Of a stretch of DNA of 64,000 nt, positions 36,410-46,572 are shown one piece after another. The DNA comes from Mariniflexile jejuense (GTDB lineage Bacteria > Bacteroidota > Bacteroidia > Flavobacteriales > Flavobacteriaceae), in the NCBI RefSeq assembly GCF_042675665.1, contig NZ_JBHTJI010000001.1:558001-622000 (forward strand), written 5' to 3'. The notes beneath the pieces are model-generated. The model was given only the letters and a program-made list of their open reading frames with translations. It was not told the DNA's origin and made no database searches. Made by a program: the position numbers and the translations under genes. Within the stretch, counting starts at the first letter, position 1. The number at the start of each line of letters is the position of its first letter.

Positions 36410-37078
36410 ATGATTTTTGATTGGTTATTTAAAAAAAAACAAACATTTCCAGATTTTTGGAACGACTACCTTGCTACTTTCAATAAAAAAAAACCAAAAG
36501 ATAACACTATAACAAACACTCGTTTTATAGCTTTTGATACAGAAACCACGGGCTTTAATAAAAAAGAAGACCGCATTTTATCAATAGGTGCTGTTTCATT
36601 TACAGGAAAAAAAATAAATGTGAATGATAGTTTAGAACTTTATTTAGAACAAAGCATTTTCAAACCTGAAACTGTTGAAATTCACGGACTAATGAAATCT
36701 AGTTCATTAGAAAAAATAACTGAACTTGAAGCTATAAAAGCATTTTTAGCTTATATAAAAAATGATGTTTTAATAGCGCACCATGCTCATTTTGATAAAA
36801 CTATGGTTAATGAAATGTTGTTAAGGCATGGTTTAGGAAAACTGAAAAACAAGTTTATTGACACAGGTGTTTTGTATAAAAAATCAATACACATTATTTA
36901 CAGACAAAAAGAAAAAGTTTATACGCTTGATGAGTTAGCAAAAGAATTAAATGTTCCAACGGTAGACAGACATACCGCTACAGGCGACGCATTAATTACA
37001 GCATTAGTATTCCTTAAAATATTAGGACGTTTAGACAAACGAAAGCACTTAAATTGGGGGTATTTATTGGAAAGATAA
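36410..37078 (+). CDS. DnaQ-like 3'-5' exonuclease
   Basis: A 222-residue DEDDh exonuclease. The catalytic motifs are FDTETTGFN (Exo I), HHAHFDKTMVNEML (Exo II) and DRHTATGDALITA (Exo III). It resembles the epsilon subunit of DNA polymerase III but lacks the polymerase-binding tail. It starts 20 bp after the DUF294 gene and is surely co-transcribed. A role outside replication, perhaps linked to nucleotide signalling, is possible. Confidence 0.9.
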   Translation: MIFDWLFKKKQTFPDFWNDYLATFNKKKPKDNTITNTRFIAFDTETTGFNKKEDRILSIGAVSFTGKKINVNDSLELYLEQSIFKPETVEIHGLMKSSSLEKITELEAIKAFLAYIKNDVLIAHHAHFDKTMVNEMLLRHGLGKLKNKFIDTGVLYKKSIHIIYRQKEKVYTLDELAKELNVPTVDRHTATGDALITALVFLKILGRLDKRKHLNWGYLLER

Positions 37079-37106
37079 TTGACAATTACCAATTGATAAT
37101 TGTCAA
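37079..37106. terminator. Bidirectional hairpin between exonuclease and acs
   Basis: TTGACAATTA and TAATTGTCAA form a perfect 10-bp stem with an 8-nt loop between two converging genes. It is a plausible terminator for either strand. A related TTGTCAATTATCAATT sequence recurs at 39130-39148 after the symporter gene. Confidence 0.55.
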
Positions 37107-37119
37107 TTATCAATTTCTT

Positions 37120-39027
37120 TTAAAGTGCATTATCAATAATATCCTGTACTACTTCCGGATTTAATAATGTACTTGTATCTCCTAAATTACTAGTGTCTTT
37201 ACTTGCTATTTTACGTAAAATACGACGCATAATTTTACCTGAACGTGTTTTTGGTAAGCCTTGTGTAAATTGTATTTTATCAAGTTTTGCAATAGGTCCA
37301 ATTTTATCGGAAATTAACTGGTTTATTTCTTTGCGTAAATTATCATGAACCCTACTTTCACCTGTTTCTTTTAAGGTTACATAGCCATATAAAGCACTTC
37401 CTTTTATATCATGTGGAAAACCTACAATTGCAGATTCTGCAACTGCTGGATGTTCGTTTATTGCATCTTCAATTGGCGCTGTTCCTAAATTATGACCAGA
37501 TACTATAATGACATCATCAACACGACCTGTAATACGGTAATACCCTACTTCGTCACGCAATGCGCCATCACCTGTGAAATAGTTGTTTTCATATGCCGAA
37601 AAATAAGTTTCTCTATAGCGCTCGTGGTTTCCCCAAATAGTACGAGCAATACTTGGCCATGGGAATTTTATACATAATCGTCCTTCTACCTGATTGCCTT
37701 TAAGCTCGTTACCTTGCTCATCCATTAATGCTGGTTGAATACCTATAAATGGCAAGGTTGCATAGGTTGGCTTGGTTGGTGTTACATACGGTATAGGAGT
37801 TATCATAATACCACCAGTTTCGGTTTGCCACCATGAATCTATAATTGGACTTTTACCTTTACCTATAACATCATTATACCAGTGCCATGCTTCTTCGTTT
37901 ATTGGTTCGCCAACACTTCCCAAAACTTTCAAGGATGATAAATCGTATTTTTCAACAACTTCAACACCTTGTTTTGCCAAAGCACGAATAGCTGTTGGTG
38001 CTGTATAAAACTGTGTAATTTTATGTTTTTGAACAATTTGCCAAAAACGTCCGAAATCAGGATAACTAGGTACACCTTCAAACAACACGGTTGTTGCACC
38101 ATTAGCTAATGGGCCATAAACAATATAGCTATGTCCTGTTATCCAACCAATATCTGCAGTACACCAATACACATCATTTTCACGATATTGAAAGGCATTT
38201 TTAAATGTGTATGCTGTGTAAACCATATAACCTGCGGTTGTATGCACCATGCCTTTTGGTTGCCCTGTTGAACCTGATGTATAAAGGATAAACAATGGGG
38301 CTTCTGCATCCATTATTTCAGGGCTACAATTGGTTGAAGCTTCATCTAAAAGGGGTTGCAACCATTGGTCGCGACCTGCTTTCATTGAAATTTCTGTATT
38401 AACACGTTTTACTACTAATACGTTTTTTACACATGGACATTTTTCTAAAGCGTCGTCTACAATACCCTTTAAATCTATTGATTTAGCACCTCTGTATGAG
38501 CCATCGGCAGTTACAACTAATTTACAATCACTATCATTAATTCGAGTTGCTAATGCTGTTGCTGAAAATCCTGCAAACACCACTGAGTGAATAGCACCTA
38601 TGCGAGCACAAGCTAATACAGCTATTGCTAATTCTGGTATCATAGGTACATATATACATACACGATCACCTTTACCTACACCTTGCGCTTTTAATACATT
38701 AGCAAATTGATTTACTCTATCATATAATTGCTTGTAGGTGATATGTTCTGAAGGTTCATCTGGATTATTAGGTTCGAATAAAATAGCAGTTTTATCACCT
38801 CGGGTTGCTAAATGTCTGTCAATACAATTTTCGGTTATATTCAATTTAGCACCTTCAAACCATTTTACTTCTGGTTTTTTAAAATCCCAACTTAAAACAT
38901 TATCCCATTTTTTACGCCATATAAAATGTTCTTCGGCTACTTCTTCCCAAAAACTTTCTGGTTCTCTAATAGATTTTCTGTAAACTTGATAGTATTCTTC
39001 TAAATGCTTTATGTGATAATTACTCAT
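37120..39027 (-). CDS. acs: Acetyl-CoA synthetase
   Basis: A 635-residue AMP-forming ligase that activates acetate to acetyl-CoA. ATP-binding motif YTSGSTGQPKG, WWQTETGG and the C-terminal PKTRSGKIMRR are present; Lys in the last motif is the usual site of regulation by acetylation. Length is normal. It is followed upstream in transcription by the ActP-like symporter genes, indicating an acetate uptake and activation module. Confidence 0.95.
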   Translation of the reverse strand: MSNYHIKHLEEYYQVYRKSIREPESFWEEVAEEHFIWRKKWDNVLSWDFKKPEVKWFEGAKLNITENCIDRHLATRGDKTAILFEPNNPDEPSEHITYKQLYDRVNQFANVLKAQGVGKGDRVCIYVPMIPELAIAVLACARIGAIHSVVFAGFSATALATRINDSDCKLVVTADGSYRGAKSIDLKGIVDDALEKCPCVKNVLVVKRVNTEISMKAGRDQWLQPLLDEASTNCSPEIMDAEAPLFILYTSGSTGQPKGMVHTTAGYMVYTAYTFKNAFQYRENDVYWCTADIGWITGHSYIVYGPLANGATTVLFEGVPSYPDFGRFWQIVQKHKITQFYTAPTAIRALAKQGVEVVEKYDLSSLKVLGSVGEPINEEAWHWYNDVIGKGKSPIIDSWWQTETGGIMITPIPYVTPTKPTYATLPFIGIQPALMDEQGNELKGNQVEGRLCIKFPWPSIARTIWGNHERYRETYFSAYENNYFTGDGALRDEVGYYRITGRVDDVIIVSGHNLGTAPIEDAINEHPAVAESAIVGFPHDIKGSALYGYVTLKETGESRVHDNLRKEINQLISDKIGPIAKLDKIQFTQGLPKTRSGKIMRRILRKIASKDTSNLGDTSTLLNPEVVQDIIDNAL

Positions 39028-39029
39028 TT

Positions 39030-39115
39030 TTATATTGTTATTGAGTTGTTTGTCGTTAAGTTGTTTGCTTTTTTAGTTGAATTAACTGAACAAACACACA
39101 ATACCCGACTTAACC
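39030..39115. repeat. Dispersed intergenic repeat, copy B
   Basis: GTTGTTTGTCGTTAAGTTG-type units followed by complementary CGACTTAACC lie between acs and the symporter gene. Related sequence is found at about 1010-1095 and 48470-48560. Confidence 0.45.
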
Positions 39116-39149
39116 TTTTTAATTATTAGTTGTCAATTATCAATTGATT

Positions 39150-40871
39150 TTAATGTTCTGTTGCTTCGCCTGCACCACTTGGAATGCGGATAGTTTCAAC
39201 AATTTCTTGTACATTTTGCGGTGGTTCTGGTGTAAATTTCATAATAATAATTGAAACTATAAAATTTAAAATCATAGAAACTGTTCCAAAACCTTCGGGT
39301 GAAATACCAAACCACCAATCGGCTTTTTCACCGCCACCAAACCAGCCAAATTTAAATTTAAGCATGTAAAATATCATAGAAGCAATTCCTACTACCATAC
39401 CAGCTATCGCACCTTCTTTATTCATTCGTTTATAAAAAATCCCTAAAATAATAGCAGGAAAAAACGAAGCTGCAGCAAGACCAAAAGCCAAAGCAACTGT
39501 TGCCGCGACAAACCCTGGTGGATTAATTCCGAAATAACCGGCAATACAAACCGCTGCAACTGCAGATAAACGCGCTGCTATTAATTCGCCTTTTTCTGAA
39601 ATGTTTGGATTTATCATTTTTTTGATGAAATCATGCGAAACCGATGACGAAATAACCAATAATAAGCCTGCTGCTGTTGATAATGCTGCTGCCAAAGCAC
39701 CAGCTGCTACTAATGCAATGACCCAGTCTGGTAGTTGTGCTATTTCTGGGTTGGCAAGTACCATGATATCGTTATCTACAACCAATTCGTTTTTTGTGGC
39801 ATCAGCTACATATTGAATGTGACCATCTTTATTTTTATCATCAAAAACTATCAAACCTGTTGTTTCCCACTTCTTAAACCATTCTGGTACTTCATTATAT
39901 GGTTTATTAGACACCGTTTCAATTAAATTGGTTCTTGCAAAAACAGAAACTGCTGGTGCTGTAGTATATAAAATAGCAATTAACAATAATGCTAAACCGG
40001 CCGATTTACGAGCATCTTTTACACGTTTTACAGTGAAGAAACGCACAATAACATGAGGCAAACCTGCTGTTCCTACCATTAATGCTAGCGTAATAGCAAA
40101 TACATCTATCATTGATTTTGAACCTTCTGTGTATTCGGCAAAGCCTAAATCGGTACTTAAACCATCTAATTTATCTAATAAATAGGTTCCTGAACCATCG
40201 GCTAATGTACTACCAAATCCCAATTGCGGAATTGGATTTCCCGTCATTTGAATAGAAATAAAAATTGCAGGCACCATAAATGCAAAAATAAGCACACAAT
40301 ATTGTGCTACTTGTGTATATGTGATGCCTTTCATACCGCCAAGAACAGCATAAAATAACACGATTATCATACCTATAATAACACCTGTATTAATATCGAC
40401 TTCCAAGAAGCGAGAAAACACTAAACCAACGCCTCGCATTTGACCCGCTACATACGTAAACGATACTAAAAGTGCACAAATAACACCTACAAAACGGGCT
40501 GTATTTGAATAATACCTGTCTCCAATAAAATCGGGTACAGTAAATTTTCCAAATTTACGTAAATAAGGTGCTAGTAGTAATGCCAAAAGCACATAACCAC
40601 CTGTCCAGCCCATTAAATAAACCGCACCATCGTACCCTGCAAATGAAATTATTCCAGCCATTGATATGAAAGAAGCTGCACTCATCCAATCGGCAGCTGT
40701 TGCCATACCATTTGCTAAAGGCGAAACGCCGCCACCAGCCACATAAAACTCTTTGGTTGAACCTGCTCTTGTCCAAATAGCAATACCAATATATAAAGCA
40801 AATGTTAAACCTACTATAATATAGGTCCAGTTTTGAACCCCTAAACCTGATACTAAAAACAGACTATTCAT
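39150..40871 (-). CDS. ActP-like sodium:solute symporter
   Basis: A protein of about 573 residues with roughly 13 membrane helices, from the sodium:solute symporter family. It has the ActP-like loop AGSTKEFYVAGGGVSPLANGMATAADWMSAASF and the helix GVICALLVSFTYVAGQMRGVG. Neighbours (acs downstream, DUF4212 upstream) suggest uptake of acetate or another short carboxylate. The frame is open to 40892 but I prefer the ATG at 40871, overlapping the DUF4212 stop by a few bp. Confidence 0.9.
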   Translation of the reverse strand: MNSLFLVSGLGVQNWTYIIVGLTFALYIGIAIWTRAGSTKEFYVAGGGVSPLANGMATAADWMSAASFISMAGIISFAGYDGAVYLMGWTGGYVLLALLLAPYLRKFGKFTVPDFIGDRYYSNTARFVGVICALLVSFTYVAGQMRGVGLVFSRFLEVDINTGVIIGMIIVLFYAVLGGMKGITYTQVAQYCVLIFAFMVPAIFISIQMTGNPIPQLGFGSTLADGSGTYLLDKLDGLSTDLGFAEYTEGSKSMIDVFAITLALMVGTAGLPHVIVRFFTVKRVKDARKSAGLALLLIAILYTTAPAVSVFARTNLIETVSNKPYNEVPEWFKKWETTGLIVFDDKNKDGHIQYVADATKNELVVDNDIMVLANPEIAQLPDWVIALVAAGALAAALSTAAGLLLVISSSVSHDFIKKMINPNISEKGELIAARLSAVAAVCIAGYFGINPPGFVAATVALAFGLAAASFFPAIILGIFYKRMNKEGAIAGMVVGIASMIFYMLKFKFGWFGGGEKADWWFGISPEGFGTVSMILNFIVSIIIMKFTPEPPQNVQEIVETIRIPSGAGEATEH

Positions 40872-41118
40872 CGTAACCGTATTTTTTATCAAGTTTATTC
40901 ATAAGCCGAACATATACAAATATTAGAATAACAAACACGTAAATTGAACCTTGTTGTGCAAACCAAAACCCTAATTTAAAACCTCCCATCTTTATTTGAT
41001 TTAAGGCGTCTTTAAATAAAATTCCAGCACCATACGACACTAAAAACCAAATGGTTAAAAGTATAAATAGGTATTTAATGTTTTCTTTCCAATAGGCTTG
41101 CGCATTGTTTTTTGTCAT
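40864..41118 (-). CDS. DUF4212 symporter small subunit
   Basis: An 84-residue protein with two membrane helices (about residues 14-32 and 52-70; YLFILLTIWFLVSYGAGIL and FAQQGSIYVFVILIFVYV). The family is encoded beside ActP-like symporters and is thought to be their small subunit. Its end overlaps the symporter start. Confidence 0.92.
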   Translation of the reverse strand: MTKNNAQAYWKENIKYLFILLTIWFLVSYGAGILFKDALNQIKMGGFKLGFWFAQQGSIYVFVILIFVYVRLMNKLDKKYGYDE

Positions 41119-41472
41119 AATTTAAATTTAGTTGGTTGATTTTAGTTCAATAAATATAAATATCAAAATTTTTAAGAAAATGGCTGGTTATTCCATATAA
41201 AAAGAATGTATTCCTTTAATTGTCCATTAAAAAATTGACATACCGCTAATATAATACTTAGAATGTAAAGCACAATTATATTCATGTTTTTATATGGTTT
41301 ACAAAAAGTAAAATATGTTGATTATCAAAAAAAATAGTTATTTAATATGAAATTTTCAAAGCATTAATATTTTCTTTAAAAATATCTTTATTAATATTGC
41401 ATAATAATTTTTAATGTGCCTGTTGCAATTTAAATTATAGAAGTATCTTTACACTAACCAAAGCAAAAAGTA
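41119..41472. other. Intergenic stretch upstream of the acetate genes
   Basis: A 354-bp divergent gap. It holds the candidate promoter at 41423-41451 for the plus-strand gene. I saw no clear promoter for the minus-strand symporter genes and no small ORF. Confidence 0.6.
41423..41451 (+). promoter_or_regulatory. Possible promoter of the membrane acyltransferase gene
   Basis: TTG (41423-41425), an 18-bp spacer and TATCTTTA (41444-41451) approximate the Bacteroidota consensus, ending about 21 bp before the TTG start codon. Confidence 0.35.
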
Positions 41473-42576
41473 TTGCAGACAAATCGTCTTTATTTTATTG
41501 ATGCTGTTAGAGCCTTTGCCATTTTAATGATGCTGCAAGGTCATTTTATTGACACTCTTTTAGACCCTTTTTATAGAAATACAGCATATACAGCTTACAA
41601 TGTTTGGTCGTATTTTAGAGGTATTACTGCACCAACTTTTTTCACTATTTCTGGTTTGGTTTTTACTTATTTATTATTACGCGCCAACGCCAAAGGAGAC
41701 GATAAAAAGCGAATGAAAAAAGGCATATTTAGAGGTTTATTGCTTTTAGGTATTGGCTATAGTTTGCGTGTTAATTTAGTAAGCTGGTTTACAGGGTATT
41801 TTGGAACCTATTTTTTGGTTATTGATGTTTTACAATGCATTGGTTTATCGCTTATTCTTTTAGTTTGCCTATACTCATTATTTAAAAACCATAGCTATAT
41901 TTTCTCAATAGTGTTATTTTGTATTGGGTGTGTTATATTTTTATCCGAACCTTTATACAGAGATTTAGAAATTACCAATGTTCCTTTAATTTTTGCCAAC
42001 TATATGACCAAAGCAAATGGTTCTGTATTTACTATCCTGCCTTGGTTTGGATATTCGGCATTTGGCGCATTTTTATCTACAGTGTTTTTTAGACATTCTC
42101 ACCGAAGTAGATTTAAGCAATTTACTATAGCTACATTTTTTGTGGTTGGGTTGTTACTAATTTTTGCATCAACTGATTTTCTTTATTTACTACATAGCTT
42201 AACAAATTTTGATTTATTTTATAGATGTGCCGATTTTAATTACCTATTTATACGAATGGGCAATGTTTTAGTTATTTTTGGTCTATTCTATACATTTGAA
42301 CGTTATTTAAAACAATCTATAATTTCTAGAATTGGTGAAAAAACACTTTCTATGTACGTTATTCACTTTATAATACTTTACGGAAGTTTTACAGGCTTTG
42401 GTTTAAAACGTTTTTTTAATAAATCTTTAGATCCTACCGAAGCTATTGTAGGCGCTTTCTTTTTTGTGATAGTTACTTGTTTGGTGTCATTTCATTATGC
42501 TAAAACAAATACGTTTGTTTATAATATGATTGGAAGAATAATAAGTCCTTTCAAGAAAAAAAAGACAGTTGATTAG
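41473..42576 (+). CDS. DUF1624-like membrane acyltransferase family protein
   Basis: A 367-residue integral membrane protein with about ten helices. The start RLYFIDAVRAFAILMMLQGHFIDTLL has the conserved early Asp-Arg and His of the heparan-alpha-glucosaminide acetyltransferase/DUF1624 family. Such proteins transfer acyl groups across the membrane. Acceptor is unknown. The start is a TTG at 41473, since no ATG gives the family N-terminus. Confidence 0.8.
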   Translation: MQTNRLYFIDAVRAFAILMMLQGHFIDTLLDPFYRNTAYTAYNVWSYFRGITAPTFFTISGLVFTYLLLRANAKGDDKKRMKKGIFRGLLLLGIGYSLRVNLVSWFTGYFGTYFLVIDVLQCIGLSLILLVCLYSLFKNHSYIFSIVLFCIGCVIFLSEPLYRDLEITNVPLIFANYMTKANGSVFTILPWFGYSAFGAFLSTVFFRHSHRSRFKQFTIATFFVVGLLLIFASTDFLYLLHSLTNFDLFYRCADFNYLFIRMGNVLVIFGLFYTFERYLKQSIISRIGEKTLSMYVIHFIILYGSFTGFGLKRFFNKSLDPTEAIVGAFFFVIVTCLVSFHYAKTNTFVYNMIGRIISPFKKKKTVD

Positions 42577-42616
42577 TTCAAATATGTATGTGAAAAATAT
42601 TGGTTTTATACTCAAT

Positions 42617-42652
42617 AAAAAAATCCAGCAATACAAATTGCTGGATTTTTTT
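42617..42652. terminator. Bidirectional terminator
   Basis: AAAAATCCAGCAAT / ATTGCTGGATTTTT forms a perfect 14-bp stem with A and T runs on both sides. It lies between two converging genes. Confidence 0.9.
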
Positions 42653-42674
42653 ATTTGAAAATATATGTATTAAA

Positions 42675-43376
42675 TTAGTTTACCACCAACCTAAAACCTT
42701 CACCATGTATATTTAATATTTCTACTTTTTCATCAAGTTTTAAATACTTACGTAATTTAGCAATATACACATCCATACTACGCGATGTAAAATAATTATC
42801 ATCTCGCCAAATTTTGGTAAGTGCTAATTCACGAGGCATTAAATCATTTTCATGTAATGCTAATAAACGTAATAATTCGTTTTCTTTTGGTGATAATTTT
42901 ACTGGTTCACCTCCTTTAAAACGTAAAAAACGCAACTTAGAGTTAAGGTCGAAATTACCAATTTTAAATTCAAATTGCTTACTATCTGAAATGGTTTCTG
43001 TTGCTTTACGTTGTATAATAGCTTTTATTTTCATTAACAAAACTTCGCTATCAAAAGGCTTATTCAAATAGTCATCTGCACCTACTTTGTAACCTTTCAA
43101 CACATCTTCTTTCATGGTTTTTGCAGTTAAAAATACAATTGGCACATCGGTATTTTTTTCGCGAATTTCTTTAGCTAATGTAAAACCATCTTTATATGGC
43201 ATCATAACATCTAAAATGCATAAATCGAAATCGTCTTTTTTAAATTTTTCGAATCCTTCCATGCCGTTTTTTGCGTGAACAACATCATAATCGTTCATCA
43301 TCAAATAATCTTTAAGAACAATTCCAAAATTAGGATCGTCTTCTACTAATAAAATTTTCTTTTTTTGCTCTTCCAT
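42675..43376 (-). CDS. OmpR-type response regulator (RprY-like)
   Basis: A 233-residue regulator with a receiver domain (phospho-acceptor Asp in LCILDVMMPYKDGF, about residue 53; conserved Lys in YLNKPFDSE) and a C-terminal winged helix (NYFTSRSMDVYIAKLRKYL). It starts 2 bp after the histidine kinase gene, so the two form a two-component system. I recall RprXY as the Bacteroidota relative; target genes are not visible. Confidence 0.92.
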   Translation of the reverse strand: MEEQKKKILLVEDDPNFGIVLKDYLMMNDYDVVHAKNGMEGFEKFKKDDFDLCILDVMMPYKDGFTLAKEIREKNTDVPIVFLTAKTMKEDVLKGYKVGADDYLNKPFDSEVLLMKIKAIIQRKATETISDSKQFEFKIGNFDLNSKLRFLRFKGGEPVKLSPKENELLRLLALHENDLMPRELALTKIWRDDNYFTSRSMDVYIAKLRKYLKLDEKVEILNIHGEGFRLVVN

Positions 43377-43378
43377 AG

Positions 43379-44953
43379 TTATGATATTATTGGAAGCTTA
43401 ATTGTAAATACACTTCCTTTGTCTTTTTCACTTTCAACTGATACATGACCTTGATGGTCTTCTACAATACGTTTAACGTAAGCTAAGCCCAAACCATGAC
43501 CTTTTACGTTATGAATATTACCTGTGTGTTCTCTATAAAATTTTTCGAACACACGTTTGGCAGCTGCTTTACTCATGCCACTACCATGATCTTTTATTTT
43601 TAACAGAATGTTGTTACCAACATTTTCTGTATAAACTTCTATTTTTGGTGCTTCTGGTGAATACTTTATGGCATTATCCAGAATGTTTACTATTACATTT
43701 GTAAAGTGTGTGTCGTTTGCTAAAACAGTTGATTCTGGTGCATCAAAATATGTTTTAATGTAACCTTGCCTGTCTTCAACTATTAGTTCTACATGCGTAA
43801 TGGCATCTTCAACTAAGTCGTGCAAATCTAACCTGTCCTTACTTATGTCTAATTCATTTTTTTCTAGTTTAGATATTCTTAATACGTTTTCAACTTGTGC
43901 ATGCATACGCTTGTTTTCTTCCTTTATCATTGCTAAGTAACGTACTACTTTTTCTTTATCATCAATAATTTTCGGGTTTTTTATGGCATCTAAAGCTAAG
44001 TTTATTGTAGCTATAGGTGTTTTAAACTCGTGCGTCATGTTATTTATAAAATCTGTTTTTATTTCAGATATTTTACGCTGCTTAACTAATTGATACAAAG
44101 CACTTCCGTAAGCTAAAATAATAATAGATGTGAAAATTACTGATAGTAAAATCATTCCCATTAATGAGGATAATATAAACTTTTTATCATCAGGAAAACT
44201 TACTAATAGCTTATAGGTACTTTGGTTGTTTTCATTGTAAAACATAAATACGCCAAAGGGTGCTGCATCGTAATTTTCAAAATTATCACTTCGAATTCTT
44301 GTTGCTAAACCATTACTGTAAATGGCAAATTCAAAATCGATTGTTATACCGTTTTCTTTTAAATTTTCTGATAATAACTTCTGAATTTCTTCTTTTGTTA
44401 CACGTTTGTGTATTGGCAATCTTGAAGCCAAATCTTTATATACATCATCAAAAATAATTTTATCTGTGCTAGACATTTTATCTAAAAGCAACAACTTATC
44501 ATTGGTACTTAAATCTACATCTAAACCAGAACCTTCGTTTTGGTATACTTTGGTTTCTCTATTACTTAAAACGCGTTTTACGTTAATGGTATCTAAACCT
44601 ATGTCAAAGATCGATGAATTAAACTTATAGTTTTCTTCTAAAGTACCACTTCTATAAACTACGGTTTCTTTAGAGTCTAAATCTTCCTTTATTATATATA
44701 AATTTCTAATGGCAGCTGTATCAACTTCAACACCTTGAGAAATTAAATTTTGGAGTTTATAAACATATTCTGTTTTCTCCCTTTCTTCTAAAGTATTTGA
44801 AACGTAATTAAGTACCTTATCTACATTGAACTTAAAACGTTCCTTTTCATTTTTTACAGAACCTTCAATATAATATGCTTGAACAAAAATGATGCCTATA
44901 AGAGACAAGCTCATTAATAGGATTAATAGGATGAATATTTTTTTGCTCATCAT
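43379..44953 (-). CDS. Sensor histidine kinase (RprX-like)
   Basis: A 524-residue kinase. Membrane helices at about residues 5-27 and 261-283 enclose a periplasmic sensor domain of some 230 residues. The H box MTHEFKTPIATI has phospho-His308; the N box (NVIVNILDNAIKYS) and G boxes (DHGSGMSK, GHGLGLAYV) follow. The signal it senses is unknown. Two ATG codons in a row (44953, 44950) are possible starts. Confidence 0.92.
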   Translation of the reverse strand: MMSKKIFILLILLMSLSLIGIIFVQAYYIEGSVKNEKERFKFNVDKVLNYVSNTLEEREKTEYVYKLQNLISQGVEVDTAAIRNLYIIKEDLDSKETVVYRSGTLEENYKFNSSIFDIGLDTINVKRVLSNRETKVYQNEGSGLDVDLSTNDKLLLLDKMSSTDKIIFDDVYKDLASRLPIHKRVTKEEIQKLLSENLKENGITIDFEFAIYSNGLATRIRSDNFENYDAAPFGVFMFYNENNQSTYKLLVSFPDDKKFILSSLMGMILLSVIFTSIIILAYGSALYQLVKQRKISEIKTDFINNMTHEFKTPIATINLALDAIKNPKIIDDKEKVVRYLAMIKEENKRMHAQVENVLRISKLEKNELDISKDRLDLHDLVEDAITHVELIVEDRQGYIKTYFDAPESTVLANDTHFTNVIVNILDNAIKYSPEAPKIEVYTENVGNNILLKIKDHGSGMSKAAAKRVFEKFYREHTGNIHNVKGHGLGLAYVKRIVEDHQGHVSVESEKDKGSVFTIKLPIIS

Positions 44954-45026
44954 TCAAAATTAACATTTTAACATTTAGTGCTCACGCCTTTTAACCTTAC
45001 ATTAACAAAAATGTTAAAATTTAAGA

Positions 45027-45614
45027 TTAATTTATAAATTTAAGAATTTTTGTGTGAATTTTAACAACTTGATTTTTAGTATCTTCTAGCGTTGTGTTGT
45101 TAATTACAAAGTTTGAAAGCTTTACTTTTTCGTCGTCTGTCCATTGGTTTTTCATAATGGCTTCAATTTTAGCTTCAGTGGTTGCATCTCGTTTTAGCAA
45201 GCGCGCTATTCTTAGTTTTTTTGGCGCAATTACTGTTATGGTATAATCGCATTGTTTGTAAGTACCATTTTCAAATAGAATAGCTACTTCTTTTATAATA
45301 TATGGCGCATGCTGTTTTTGTAGCCATTTTTTAAAATGTGATGCTACTTTTGGGTGAACAATTCCATTCATTTTTTGCAAATAATTTTTATCATTAAAAA
45401 TGATATTTGCTATAAATGGCTTATTTAATTGATTGTTAATATAGGCTTCTTCACCAAATAACTGAATAAGTTTTCGTTTTATAACTTTAGAGGTATTCAT
45501 TAATTTTTTTGCTTCCTCATCAGCAATATAAACAGGAATTCCTAAGCTAGCAAATTGCTTAGCCACAGTTGTTTTTCCACTTCCTATACCACCTGTTAAA
45601 CCTACTATTGTCAT
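45027..45614 (-). CDS. coaE: Dephospho-CoA kinase
   Basis: A 195-residue P-loop kinase that completes coenzyme A synthesis by phosphorylating dephospho-CoA. The Walker A motif GLTGGIGSGKTTVAK is at the N-terminus, with RLLKRD and the lid-like region further on. The gene overlaps the YbbR-domain gene by 4 bp. CoaBC, another CoA enzyme, is encoded 6 kb away. Confidence 0.93.
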   Translation of the reverse strand: MTIVGLTGGIGSGKTTVAKQFASLGIPVYIADEEAKKLMNTSKVIKRKLIQLFGEEAYINNQLNKPFIANIIFNDKNYLQKMNGIVHPKVASHFKKWLQKQHAPYIIKEVAILFENGTYKQCDYTITVIAPKKLRIARLLKRDATTEAKIEAIMKNQWTDDEKVKLSNFVINNTTLEDTKNQVVKIHTKILKFIN

Positions 45615-46570
45615 TTTAAAATTATAAACTCTATACGTTGTTGATTTATTTTTACATTTTTAACCACCTTTGGAAACACCTCTAATTCTGGTACTAACAA
45701 CGACTGGTTATTTATTGCTTTATTATAATCGCAAACCACTTCAAAATCTTTAACTGAAATAGTATTATAGTTACTTAAACTAACATAATATGCTACACTT
45801 ACTTCCTTTGGAAAATACTTTAAACTAATACCTTCTGGCACATTAATAATTTTTACAGGAACTTTTAAAGTACCTTCTGTAAATTTTTCTACTGAAGCTT
45901 TTACTTGTATTTCATTATTAGAAAATGTTAAGTTATTGTTTTTTTCTGGTAGCTTTAACTTTACGGTTTCTAATATATTTTTTCTAACATCTTTCATTAC
46001 AAGACGTTTTGTTTGTATTGCATTAATATTTAAAACTACCGCTTTTGGACCAACTACTACAACAGAATCTGGTTTTAAAATGTAGTGCTTAGAAATATCA
46101 AATCCTGGATTAAACGATATATCTGAATGCAGTATTACTGGCACTTTTTTAACCATATTTATTCCATACCTAAAGGTTAAAACTTCTGGAGATATGTTTA
46201 ACAAAGCAACCTGTTTTCCAAACTGTGTATTCTCTAAATAGGTTTTCGATTTTTTCCAAACAAAAACGGAATCTTTTTTAATCACATCTTTTTTAAAATC
46301 GATAGTAATTTTTGGCTTCGAAAAATAATACTTCAGCCATTTATATCCATGTGTTTTAATTGTGATGTTTAACGCAACCGAATCGTTCAAAATAACATCT
46401 TCTTGTGGTACATTAACCTTTTCAATACTAAAAACGATGGTATTGGTATATTCTTTTGAAAGTTTTGTAAATATTAAAATGATGAATGCCAATATTAAAA
46501 ACAAAAAAAACACATTTATCTTTTTGTTTTTAATTGACGTTATTATGTCCAATTTTAATTTTCTTAACAT
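45611..46570 (-). CDS. YbbR-domain membrane protein
   Basis: A 319-residue protein with one N-terminal membrane helix (VFFLFLILAFIILIF, about residues 20-36) followed by an extracytoplasmic region with YbbR-like beta repeats (VPQEDVILNDSVALNITIKTHGYKW, KVPVKIINVPEGISL). In other phyla the YbbR protein (CdaR) controls the c-di-AMP synthase CdaA; no such gene is next to it here. Coupled to coaE by a 4-bp overlap. Confidence 0.78.
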   Translation of the reverse strand: MLRKLKLDIITSIKNKKINVFFLFLILAFIILIFTKLSKEYTNTIVFSIEKVNVPQEDVILNDSVALNITIKTHGYKWLKYYFSKPKITIDFKKDVIKKDSVFVWKKSKTYLENTQFGKQVALLNISPEVLTFRYGINMVKKVPVILHSDISFNPGFDISKHYILKPDSVVVVGPKAVVLNINAIQTKRLVMKDVRKNILETVKLKLPEKNNNLTFSNNEIQVKASVEKFTEGTLKVPVKIINVPEGISLKYFPKEVSVAYYVSLSNYNTISVKDFEVVCDYNKAINNQSLLVPELEVFPKVVKNVKINQQRIEFIILK

Positions 46571-46572
46571 GG

